From contig VBEU01000113.1 in NCBI GenBank assembly GCA_005883775.1, forward strand, positions 1 through 13,208: a DNA stretch of 13,208 nt. Reading direction: 5' to 3'. The notes beneath the pieces are model-generated. The model had not been told where the DNA came from and did not search any database. It saw nothing but the letters and a program-made list of their open reading frames with translations. Positions 6,883 to 13,208 of this stretch are shown piece by piece (position 1 is the stretch's first letter; each line of letters begins with the position of its first letter). The position numbers and the translations under genes are program-made. Source of the stretch: Chloroflexota bacterium (lineage in GTDB: Bacteria > Chloroflexota > Limnocylindria > P2-11E).

Positions 6883-7784
6883 GCGACCCGGCGACGAACG
6901 ATGTCGTCCGTCCGGTCCCGCGCACGGAGCTTGGCAAAGGACGCGTGCTGGAGTTCGACTTCCCGGGTCTCGAGATCGGTGTCGCCGAGTACGAGGAGGG
7001 TCCTACAGGCTGCACCGTTTTCTCGTTCGGCATGCGCGCCTCAGTCTCGATCGACGTGCGCGGGGGATCACCCGACGTCAGCGCAGCGCACCGTGACGTC
7101 GTCGAAGTGGTCTGCTTCGCGGGCGGCTCGCTCTACGGTCTTGAGGCTTCCGCCGGAGCCGCGGCGGAGATGCTGAAGAGGCGCGACTACTCAACGAAGT
7201 GGATGGACATCGCGCTCGTTTCCGGCGCGATCCTCTACGACTACGGCCCGCGCGGGAACGCGATCTATCCCGACAAGGAGCTGGGCCGGGCGGCCATCCG
7301 CGCGATGAGGCCGGGCTCGTTTCCTATGGGCGCACGCGGTGCGGGGCGCTCGGCGACCGCGAGCCACGGCGCGGGCGCGGAGCTCGCGGGACAGGGCGGC
7401 GCCTATCGCGCGAAGGGGCCGACCAAGATCCTTGCGTTCGTGGTCGTGAACTCGTACGGCTGCATCGTCGACCGGACTGGCAAGATCGTGCGCGGCAAGC
7501 CGACGGGGCCCGTGCCGGGACGCGTACCGCGTTCCGCGAACACGACGCTCTCGCTCGTGGTGACGAATCAGAAGCTCGACCGTCTGCAGCTCCAGTCGGT
7601 CGGCCGGCAGGTGCACGCTTCGATGGCCCGCGGGATCCAGCCATTCCACGCGCGGTGGGACGGCGACGTGAATTACATGGTGTCGACGCAGGAGGTCGCG
7701 AACGACGATCTCGATGAGGTCACTCTCGGCGAGCTCGCATCGGACGCGAGCTGGGACGCGATCCTCCGAAGCTACGACCCGTAG
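6879..7784 (+). CDS. P1-family (DmpA/BapA-like) aminopeptidase, MEROPS S58-type
   Basis: 301 residues from GTG 6879. Family hallmarks are FAGGSLYGLEASAGAA (80-95), ILYDYGPRGNAIYPD near 118-132, FVVVNSYGCIVD (187-198), RSANTTLSLVVTN (218-230) and ARGIQPFHARWDGD (250-263). P1 enzymes are N-terminal-nucleophile hydrolases that cut themselves into two chains before the nucleophile; here Asn221-Thr222 is the probable cleavage point with Thr222 as nucleophile, by analogy with family members cut at Asn-Thr or Asn-Ser. Known members release N-terminal D-amino acids, beta-amino acids or L-amino acids from short peptides and amides. The open frame extends far upstream but that stretch is antisense-like filler; GTG 6879 overlaps the DinB stop. 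No signal peptide. Ends 4 bases before the convergent lipoprotein stop. Confidence 0.92.
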   Translation: MSDPATNDVVRPVPRTELGKGRVLEFDFPGLEIGVAEYEEGPTGCTVFSFGMRASVSIDVRGGSPDVSAAHRDVVEVVCFAGGSLYGLEASAGAAAEMLKRRDYSTKWMDIALVSGAILYDYGPRGNAIYPDKELGRAAIRAMRPGSFPMGARGAGRSATASHGAGAELAGQGGAYRAKGPTKILAFVVVNSYGCIVDRTGKIVRGKPTGPVPGRVPRSANTTLSLVVTNQKLDRLQLQSVGRQVHASMARGIQPFHARWDGDVNYMVSTQEVANDDLDEVTLGELASDASWDAILRSYDP

Positions 7785-7788
7785 AGGG

Positions 7789-8589
7789 TTAGCCGGCGAG
7801 CTTCACATTCCCGCACGAGAGCCCCCAGTACCGATCGTGGTCGGCCGGCATTGCGTACGCATCGCTGACCGCGATGACGCTGCGGGTCGTCGACCAGAGG
7901 ACGAGCTGGGAGCGGCTGTACCAGTGATGCACATCCTCCACGAGATCCCACGCGTAGTCCGAGGTGTAGTCCGAAACCCCGCGAGCCACGATCTCCGGCG
8001 TGTCCTTCGTCCGCCGGCACTCGATCGAGTTGCCATGTCGCACCGAGCCCGCGAATAGGAACATGACGGGCGCGCCGTTCTCTTCGACGCGGCGCAGAGC
8101 GCCGTCGGCGTAGACGAGGAAGCTGGTCCAAACCGTCGACGCGCCCTGACCAACGGTGACGATCGCGTCGTCACAGCCGTCGCCATTCACATCGGCGATG
8201 CCGATGAGGGGATTCGGCTCGGCTACGTCGTTCGAGCCGAGCGTCGTCTCGTGGACGGCGGCGGTCGCAAGAGTGAGTCGCGCGAGGATCATCGCGTCGC
8301 GAGGACCGCCCGGAAGGCGCGCGAAGAACTGCAGCCGGTCTGCGCGACCATCGCAGTCGAAGTCCGCCTGCGCCGAGGCGAGGAGGTTGCCGAGGAGCGG
8401 TGTTTCGGTCGGCGCGACGACGGTCGCTGGGGTTGGGGTCGGAAGGAGTTTGTCGGCGCTCGGCGCGCCGCCGTACTGCGGGCCGCTCGCGTCCACGCCG
8501 ACGGAAGATGTCGGAGGTGGCGCGCCGGCAGCCGCGCATGATACTAAAAGTAGTATCACAACGATCGGCAATAACCGCTCCACGCTCAT
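7789..8589 (-). CDS. Lipoprotein with FG-GAP/VCBS-like Asp-rich loops
   Basis: 266 residues. A short signal peptide (MSVERLLPIVVILLLVSC) ends in a lipobox with Cys18 (LVSC), so the protein should be lipid-anchored outside the membrane. Residues 20-70 are a Pro/Thr/Ser-rich spacer. The folded part has DFDCDGRAD (77-84) and DVNGDGCDD (133-141), calcium-type loops as in FG-GAP/VCBS propeller repeats, each with a Cys. Two further cysteines are at 191 and 259. No enzymatic motif is seen and I do not recognise a specific family. The ATG sits in the loop of a perfect 17-nt palindrome, and codons 12-17 (ATA CTA CTT TTA GTA TCA) are unusually AT-rich for this genome. It lies 78 bases downstream of citrate synthase on the same strand and may be co-transcribed. 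Confidence 0.85.
   Translation of the reverse strand: MSVERLLPIVVILLLVSCAAAGAPPPTSSVGVDASGPQYGGAPSADKLLPTPTPATVVAPTETPLLGNLLASAQADFDCDGRADRLQFFARLPGGPRDAMILARLTLATAAVHETTLGSNDVAEPNPLIGIADVNGDGCDDAIVTVGQGASTVWTSFLVYADGALRRVEENGAPVMFLFAGSVRHGNSIECRRTKDTPEIVARGVSDYTSDYAWDLVEDVHHWYSRSQLVLWSTTRSVIAVSDAYAMPADHDRYWGLSCGNVKLAG
8539..8558. repeat. Perfect 8-bp inverted repeat inside the lipoprotein signal-peptide codons
   Basis: TGATACTA (8539-8546), spacer AAAG, TAGTATCA (8551-8558). It is an AT-rich island in GC-rich DNA and falls on the codons for ILLLVS of the signal peptide. Confidence 0.6.
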
Positions 8590-8596
8590 AGCGTGG
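8580..8596 (-). promoter_or_regulatory. Palindrome enclosing the lipoprotein start codon
   Basis: CCACGCT (8580-8586) and AGCGTGG (8590-8596) are perfectly complementary and flank the start codon (8587-8589). In the mRNA the AUG would be a 3-nt hairpin loop on a 7-bp GC-rich stem, or the duplex could be a protein site. No Shine-Dalgarno sequence is visible upstream. Confidence 0.4.
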
Positions 8597-8667
8597 GGCC
8601 GCGCTGCTAACGCGTCGTCAGAGTTGTCGCCGTTCGAACTACTAGCGTTACGCGGCGCCGCGCTGGA

Positions 8668-9822
8668 TTACCGCTCGGCGATCGGCACCCAGCGCTTCCC
8701 GGTCGGTCCGGTGTACTCCGATTCGGGGCGGATGAGCCGGTTGTCTCCGTGCTGCTCCATGATGTGCGCGCACCACCCGGCCATGCGGCCGACCGCGAAG
8801 ATCGAGGTCCCGAGGTCGGCGGGGATCCCGAGGAACGTGTACGTCGTCGCCGCGTAGTAGTCGACGTTCACCACGTTGACCTTTGCCGCGGCCGCGGGCG
8901 ACATCTTGGGACGCTGCCTTTCGATCTCGGCAGCGAGACGTTCCTGGATCTCGAAGTACTTCGGACCCTTCCAATCCTTGGAGAGCTCCTGCGCGAACTT
9001 CCTCAAAAATTTGGCGCGCGGATCCTCGGTCTTGTAGACGCGGTGGCCGAAGCCGGAGAACTTGTACTTCGAGGCGATCGCCTTTTCGACCCACGATTCG
9101 GTGCGCTCGGGCGCGCCGATCTCATCGAGCATCTTCATCGTCCCGTCGGTCGCGCCGCCGTGAAGGGGTCCCTTCAGCGCGCCAAGTCCGGCGGTCACCG
9201 CGGCGTGCATGTCGGCGTTCGTCCCGGCGGCGATCCGCGCCGCAAAGGTGGACGCGTTGAGGCCGTGCTCGGCCTGCAGGATGAAGCAGGTGTTCAGGAT
9301 CTCGGCGGCGCGCGGATGGTCGAGGCCGGCCATCTTCGCGAAGTTGGCGGCGTGGCCGAGCGTCGGATCCGGGGGGACCGGCTGTTCGCCCCGCCGCCGG
9401 CGGATGTACGTGGCGAGCATCGTCGGCAGCTTCGCGGTGAGGCGCAGCGCCTTCGCGTACTCCGCTTCCCGGGAGTTGTCGCCCTCAGCGGGGTCTTCGG
9501 CTGACGACGCCGAGACGACGGTCCGGAGGACATCCATGCCCGTACCGGTCTCGGACATCTCCTGCAGGATCCCGCGGAGGAACGGCGACAGGGTGCGGTG
9601 CTTGGTCAGCTCGGCTTTGAAGTCACGGAGCTCTTGTTTGTTCGGAAGATCGCCATTGAGCAGGAGATACGCGACCTCTTCGTACTCGGCCTTGCCGGCC
9701 AGCTCCTCGATGCGGTAGCCGCGGTACTGAAGGAAGTTATCGCTGACCGAGCAGATCGCCGTCGTGGTCGCGATCACGCCCTCGAGTCCGCGGGGAGCCA
9801 CCTTTTCCCGCTCGACGGCCAT
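8668..9822 (-). CDS. gltA: Citrate synthase (or 2-methylcitrate synthase)
   Basis: 384 residues, typical of the short bacterial type-I citrate synthases. It condenses acetyl-CoA with oxaloacetate to citrate at entry to the TCA cycle. The catalytic triad is visible: His221 in GPLHGGA, His260 in GFGHRVYK and Asp321 in VNVDYYAA; AEHGLNAST (185-193) is another family block. 2-Methylcitrate synthases share these motifs and cannot be excluded; no prpB- or prpD-like neighbour is present, which favours plain citrate synthase. ATG 9822 (MAVEREKV) is chosen over the open frame to 9897, whose extra residues do not look like the family. No clear ribosome site. The upstream region is the hairpin-rich gap shared with the divergent Ig-domain gene. 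Confidence 0.95.
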   Translation of the reverse strand: MAVEREKVAPRGLEGVIATTTAICSVSDNFLQYRGYRIEELAGKAEYEEVAYLLLNGDLPNKQELRDFKAELTKHRTLSPFLRGILQEMSETGTGMDVLRTVVSASSAEDPAEGDNSREAEYAKALRLTAKLPTMLATYIRRRRGEQPVPPDPTLGHAANFAKMAGLDHPRAAEILNTCFILQAEHGLNASTFAARIAAGTNADMHAAVTAGLGALKGPLHGGATDGTMKMLDEIGAPERTESWVEKAIASKYKFSGFGHRVYKTEDPRAKFLRKFAQELSKDWKGPKYFEIQERLAAEIERQRPKMSPAAAAKVNVVNVDYYAATTYTFLGIPADLGTSIFAVGRMAGWCAHIMEQHGDNRLIRPESEYTGPTGKRWVPIAER

Positions 9823-10122
9823 GGACCGAGTGTCGCACAACCGTGTCGAGCCCTTTGAATTGCCGAAGGTCACAAGGCGTAGGACTTGCCACCCCAAACC
9901 GCCGGAGGTACAGTCCCGGCGGGACGGTCAGGCAGGCTAAACCGTCCGGGGAGGACGAAACATTCGTGACGTGCGCGCGTTGATTTAGCTGGCGCGCGCT
10001 GAACTTGTTAGCCCCTCATCCCACCCACCAGCGGAGGGCGGCGGCCGTAAGGCCGGCGCCCTTTCGCTTTGGTTTCGGGCTTTACTTTTGAGAACAGGAA
10101 GGGTGCATCGCTGATCACACGC
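9823..10122. other. Divergent intergenic region with hairpin-rich segment
   Basis: Three hundred bases without a convincing protein gene separate citrate synthase (minus) from the Ig-domain gene (plus). The segment 9913-10000 holds several inverted repeats: GTCCC/GGGAC (9913-9917, 9921-9925), GGACGGT/ACCGTCC (9922-9928, 9941-9947), ACGAA/TTCGT (9955-9959, 9963-9967) and GCGCGC/GCGCGC (9973-9978, 9992-9997). The first two share bases 9922-9925 and so exclude each other. A long hairpin follows at 10036-10061. I could not match this to a known riboswitch consensus by eye, and the transcribed strand is uncertain. Confidence 0.4.
10036..10061 (+). terminator. Strong GUAA-capped hairpin, possible attenuator ahead of the Ig-domain gene
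   Basis: Arms of 11 bases (10036-10046 and 10051-10061) pair except for one central G-G mismatch, closed by a GTAA (GNRA-type) loop. Immediately downstream on the plus strand is an interrupted T-rich run (CTTTCGCTTTGGTTTC). This could be an intrinsic terminator or attenuator 60 bases before the ATG. The T run is broken by G and C, so termination strength is doubtful. Confidence 0.35.
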
Positions 10123-11208
10123 ATGCGCATGGGTCCACGCCGCCGAGACCCCGTGTCCCGCGATCGCTACCGAGCGATCGCTCGGGACGCGGGCGTACGG
10201 GCTCAGCTGGCGCGACCGCGCTGGATCGACGCGGCGCTCGTCGGCGCGCTCGCCGTCGTGCTGCTGATCGCACTTCCCCGCGCCGCCTCGGCGGTCGGGG
10301 CCGGTCTTGATCAGGTCCTGACCTCGATCCAATCGTCGATCCCTCTCCTGCAAGGACGCGGTTCGATCGAGCTTCCGGCAGGCGGTAGCTCGAGCGTCGG
10401 GGCCGCTCCAATCGCGGACTCGCTGCCCGCCTACACGCGCGAGCCGCAGCTTCAGCTCACCGGCAAGGTGCCGTCGTTCGCGGTGCAGGCTGGGCGCAGT
10501 CTGCAGATCGTGCTGAATGGCGCGGTCGTCGCCACTGCGCCGCTCGACCCGAGCGGCGCATTCACCGCAACTCTCGCGCTCAAGGATGGCGCGAATACCG
10601 TCGGCGTCGCGCTGGTCGCCGATCGCGACGTTGTCGCGGCGTCGACGTACACCGTCGTTCTCGACCGCACGCCGCCGACTCTCACGGTCGCGCAGCCGGC
10701 CGCAGGGAGCACGGTCGACGCGAAGAACATCATCGTCTCGGGAACGACCGAAGTCGGTTCGACCATCACCGTGAACGGGCACACGGTCGTCACGGCGCCG
10801 GATGGTGGGTTCACGGACTCCTTCAGCGCGACGCAAGGTTCGGTGCCGATCACCGTCGTGGCCCGCGACCGCGCGGGAAACGAGACCACCCAGAAGCTCA
10901 CGATCGTCGCTCAGCAGGTGACCCAGAACGTCGCCACAGCGACCGTTACGGTCACGCTCGACAAGGCGACGGCCAAAGCGGGTCAGGGTGTCCTCGCGAC
11001 GATCTATGTCGTCGGCACCACCGGACCGCGTGCTGGTGTCCCGGTCACGTTGTCGGTCGGTGTCCTCCAGATCGGGACGGCCGTGACCGACGGGACCGGC
11101 GCGGCGCGCATCAGCTTCGTCGCTCCATCCGCGGAGGGCGACGTGAGCGTCGTCGTGCTCGGCGCGGGATCATCGGGAAGGGCCTCACTGACCATCACCG
11201 CGCGCTGA
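10123..11208 (+). CDS. Exported or membrane-anchored protein with Ig-like domains
   Basis: 361 residues from ATG 10123. A basic head of about 35 residues is followed by a hydrophobic segment, AALVGALAVVLLIALPRAASAV (37-58), which is either an uncleaved anchor or a signal peptide cut after AASA. Then come a linker and three beta-rich modules: about 107-181, 183-263 (TPPTLTVAQPAAGSTV, VSGTTEVGSTITVNG, VARDRAGNETT, as in glucodextranase-B or Big-type Ig folds), and 273-360 (Big_1-like, 'AGVPVTLSVGVLQIGTAVTDGTGAARISF'). This points to a surface structural or binding role; no catalytic motif is seen. The start is uncertain: AGGAAGGG at 10095-10102 is 8 nt before an in-frame CTG (10111) but 20 nt before the ATG. 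It is followed after 19 bases by the phosphate transporter gene. Confidence 0.83.
   Translation: MRMGPRRRDPVSRDRYRAIARDAGVRAQLARPRWIDAALVGALAVVLLIALPRAASAVGAGLDQVLTSIQSSIPLLQGRGSIELPAGGSSSVGAAPIADSLPAYTREPQLQLTGKVPSFAVQAGRSLQIVLNGAVVATAPLDPSGAFTATLALKDGANTVGVALVADRDVVAASTYTVVLDRTPPTLTVAQPAAGSTVDAKNIIVSGTTEVGSTITVNGHTVVTAPDGGFTDSFSATQGSVPITVVARDRAGNETTQKLTIVAQQVTQNVATATVTVTLDKATAKAGQGVLATIYVVGTTGPRAGVPVTLSVGVLQIGTAVTDGTGAARISFVAPSAEGDVSVVVLGAGSSGRASLTITAR
10160..10185. repeat. Two GCGATCGC octamers, one within a 16-bp perfect palindrome
   Basis: GCGATCGC occurs at 10160-10167 and again at 10174-10181. The second is the core of CCGAGCGATCGCTCGG (10170-10185), a perfect palindrome. They lie in the first codons of the Ig-domain gene. 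Confidence 0.6.
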
Positions 11209-11227
11209 GGCTGATACTCGCGCGAAC

Positions 11228-12844
11228 GTGAGCGACGCAAACCTCGTCCTCTTTTCATTGCTCGGCGGCACAGCGCTGCTCCTCTATGGAGTCCGCTTCG
11301 TCGGCGACGGCCTGCAACGGGCAGCGGGTACGCGCCTGCGGCACATCCTGTCCACGCTCACCGGCAATCGAATCAAATCGCTCCTGGTGGGCGCCGGCGT
11401 CACGGCGGTGCTGCAGTCCTCCAGCGCGACCACGGTGATGCTCGTGGGCTTCGCTTCCGCGGGTCTCCTCTCACTCAGGCAGACCATCGGCGTGATCCTC
11501 GGCGCTGATATCGGCACCACAGTCACGGTGCAGCTACTGGCGTTCGACCTGCTCCAGCTGTCCCCGCTCGTCGTTTTCCTTGGCTGGGTCCTGTACGTGG
11601 CGGGCCGCGGGACGATCCGCTATGTGGGACAGGCGATCCTCGGCTTCGGCTTCCTCTTCCTGGGAATGAAGCTCATCCACGACGGCACCGCACCGCTCGC
11701 CACGAACGAGCTCTTTGCCGACATGCTCCGCGCATTGACCGGCCAGCCGTTGCTGCTCGTCCTTATTTCCGCGGCGTTCACCGCGCTCGTGCGTTCGAGC
11801 GCGGCGGTCATCGGACTCGCGCTCTCGCTCGCGTCCGCGGGACTCATGCCGCTGGTGGGCGCGATACCCATCATCTTCGGCGCGAACGTCGGCACGGCTG
11901 CGACCGCCGTCATCGCCGCGGTCGGCCAGAACGCGGAAGCTCGGCGTGTGGCCGCGGCGCACGCCGCCTTCAAGATCGTCGGCGTCGCGATCTTCTTCCC
12001 TTTCATCGGACCGTTCGCCGATCTGGTGCGCGCGACCTCGCCGGACGTCCAACGCCAGATCGCGAACGCGCACACGATCTTCAACGTCGCCCTCGCGCTG
12101 GTCTTCCTGCCGTTCTCGGGTCTCGCCGCGGACTTCGTCACGCGGCTCATCCCCGAGGCACGACGTACCGGTACTGGACCGATGTATCTCAATCCGGCGG
12201 TGCTGGACACGCCAGCGGTCGCGCTGGGCCAGGCGCTCCGCGAGGTCCTGCACATGGGTGACGTCGTCATGCAGTCACTGCGCGAGACGCGCGTCGTGCT
12301 CGAGCGCGACGACGTCGCGTTGATGCGCGAGATCGTCGCGCGCGACGATGTCATCGATCGGCTCGAGGAGGACATCAAGCAGTACCTGGTGAAGCTCCGT
12401 GAGAATTCGCTCACCGAGGAGCAGGCCGAGCGCGAGACCGCGCTTATCTTCGTCATCGTTAATCTCGAGGAGATCGGCGACGTCATCGACAAGAACCTCA
12501 TGGAGCTGGCCGAGAAGAAGATCCGCGGCAACCACGTCTTCTCGGCGCAGGGGTGGCGAGAGATCGCGGATCTCCACGCGAAGGTGGTCGAGAATCTCGA
12601 GCTCGCCCTGGGCGCGCTCGCGTCCGGCGACCGTGAGGTCGCCGAGAAAGTGATCCGCCACAAATCCGTCGTGAACACAATGGAGCGCCAGCTTCGCGCC
12701 GCGCACATCCAGCGGCTCCACGAAGGGCTGCGCGAATCGATCGACACGTCGAGCATCCACCTCGACCTGCTCGCATCGTTCAAACGGGCGAACTCGCTCG
12801 TGACGGGCATCGCCTACGCGGTGCTCGGTCAACACGATGCCTAG
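11228..12844 (+). CDS. Na+/phosphate cotransporter with C-terminal PhoU-like domain (NptA/YjbB type)
   Basis: 538 residues. Residues 1-310 contain two Na_Pi_cotrans repeats with about eight to ten membrane segments. The first repeat has the family motif QSSSATT (63-69) followed by GADIGTTVT (92-100). The second has the matching GANVGTAAT (218-226), but its QSSS element reads RSSAA (189-193). Residues about 330-530 are a PhoU-like helical bundle (DVVMQSLRETR, IVNLEEIGDVIDKNLMELAEKK, HIQRLHEGLRESIDTSSIHLDLLASFKRANSL). It should move phosphate across the cytoplasmic membrane using a sodium gradient, with the PhoU part as a regulatory cytosolic domain. GTG 11228 is used, with no clear ribosome site. 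The 3' end overlaps the start of the DUF72 gene by 8 nt. Confidence 0.93.
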   Translation: MSDANLVLFSLLGGTALLLYGVRFVGDGLQRAAGTRLRHILSTLTGNRIKSLLVGAGVTAVLQSSSATTVMLVGFASAGLLSLRQTIGVILGADIGTTVTVQLLAFDLLQLSPLVVFLGWVLYVAGRGTIRYVGQAILGFGFLFLGMKLIHDGTAPLATNELFADMLRALTGQPLLLVLISAAFTALVRSSAAVIGLALSLASAGLMPLVGAIPIIFGANVGTAATAVIAAVGQNAEARRVAAAHAAFKIVGVAIFFPFIGPFADLVRATSPDVQRQIANAHTIFNVALALVFLPFSGLAADFVTRLIPEARRTGTGPMYLNPAVLDTPAVALGQALREVLHMGDVVMQSLRETRVVLERDDVALMREIVARDDVIDRLEEDIKQYLVKLRENSLTEEQAERETALIFVIVNLEEIGDVIDKNLMELAEKKIRGNHVFSAQGWREIADLHAKVVENLELALGALASGDREVAEKVIRHKSVVNTMERQLRAAHIQRLHEGLRESIDTSSIHLDLLASFKRANSLVTGIAYAVLGQHDA

Positions 12845-13208
12845 GGGCAAATCCTTCATCGGCACATCGGGCTGGTCGTACACGTCGTGGAAGCCGGTCT
12901 TCTATCCGCCGGAGGTGAAGTCGAAGGACTTCCTCCGCTACTACGCGACGCGCCTGAAGACGCTCGAGATCAACTACACCTTCAACCACCTGCCGACCGA
13001 GAAGAACATCGCGGCCTGGCAGGAAGCGACCCCGCCGGAGTTCCTCTTCGCGCTCAAGGCATCGCAGCACATCACGCACGTGCGCCAGCTGCAGGATCCG
13101 GCGGAGACGCTTCCGATCTTCTTCGACCGCGCGCGACCCCTCGGCGATCGGCTCGGACCGGTCCTCTTCCAGACTCCGCCGTGGCTGCGGCGCGACGACG
13201 ACCGTCTC
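12837..13208 (+). CDS. DUF72/YecE family protein (partial, C-terminus beyond right edge)
   Basis: 124 codons from ATG 12837 are open to the window edge. The opening FIGTSGWSYTSWKPVFYPP followed by 'LEINYTFNHLPTEKNIAAWQEATPPEFLFALKASQHITH' and 'LGPVLFQTPPW' is characteristic of DUF72 (YecE) TIM-barrel proteins, whose function is unknown and which are usually about 240-270 residues. The ATG lies inside the last codons of the transporter gene (8-nt overlap), implying translational coupling. Confidence 0.92.
   Translation, partial: MPRGKSFIGTSGWSYTSWKPVFYPPEVKSKDFLRYYATRLKTLEINYTFNHLPTEKNIAAWQEATPPEFLFALKASQHITHVRQLQDPAETLPIFFDRARPLGDRLGPVLFQTPPWLRRDDDRL

Noticed and set aside
8651..8662. Palindrome CGCGGCGCCGCG just after the citrate synthase stop
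   Set aside because: Compact GC hairpin without a following T run, so not supportable as an intrinsic terminator; may be chance in GC-rich DNA.
8749..9504. 251-residue plus-strand open frame
   Set aside because: Antisense to citrate synthase, which has all catalytic residues.
9951..9967. Hammerhead-like GACGAAAC motif
   Set aside because: The required CUGANGA box is not found upstream and the surrounding pairing does not form the three-stem core.
9985..10836. 283-residue minus-strand open frame
   Set aside because: Arg/Asp-rich antisense shadow of the Ig-domain gene that runs into the hairpin region.
1..13208. CRISPR array, tRNA, rRNA, transposon ends or prophage genes
   Set aside because: No regularly spaced repeats, no tRNA-like GGTTCGAATCC arm, and no transposase or phage motifs were seen on either strand.

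Overview
This 13.2 kb window is GC-rich bacterial DNA with dense genes, frequent GTG/TTG starts, weak or absent Shine-Dalgarno sites at many genes, and strong G/C third-position bias. No RNA gene, IS element, prophage or CRISPR array was seen. Rho with a low-complexity Thr/Asn/Pro N-terminus, a PAS/LuxR regulator coupled to a MEDS-domain protein, a P1-family peptidase, and an FG-GAP-like lipoprotein fit an uncultured Chloroflexota- or Actinomycetota-like soil or groundwater lineage. That placement is inference from gene content and base composition, not from a marker phylogeny.

Layout. (1) 1-1190, minus: a TetR-type repressor followed by a PHP-domain phosphoesterase that runs off the left edge. 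(2) 1191-1333: a divergent promoter region with a 17-bp inverted repeat, a likely TetR operator. (3) 1334-2571, plus: a PAS + LuxR-HTH regulator translationally coupled (GTGA overlap) to a MEDS-domain sensor. (4) 2573-4150, minus: transcription terminator Rho, then an in-frame 50-codon membrane-segment ORF after the rho stop that has no ordinary start codon. (5) 4267-7784, plus: a hydrolase operon consisting of an M20 peptidase broken by an internal deletion, an intact M20 paralogue, a DinB-like protein and a P1/DmpA-type aminopeptidase, each joined to the next by a 4-nt start/stop overlap. (6) 7789-9822, minus: citrate synthase and, downstream of it, a lipoprotein with two DxDxDG-type loops. 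(7) 9823-10122: a 300-base intergenic region rich in hairpins, some mutually exclusive. (8) 10123-13208, plus: an exported Ig-like-domain protein, a Na+/phosphate cotransporter-PhoU fusion, and a DUF72/YecE protein cut by the right edge.

How the genes may work together. The M20 and P1 families both include enzymes acting on beta-alanyl or otherwise non-standard dipeptides, so the central operon looks like a small-peptide salvage cassette in which one duplicated M20 gene has recently decayed. The TetR/PAS-LuxR/MEDS block looks like a small-molecule sensing module of unknown signal. Rho, citrate synthase and the phosphate transporter are housekeeping genes. The items most worth a second look are the startless membrane ORF after rho, the hairpin-rich leader at 9900-10061, the decayed M20 copy, and the operator between tetR and the PAS-LuxR gene.
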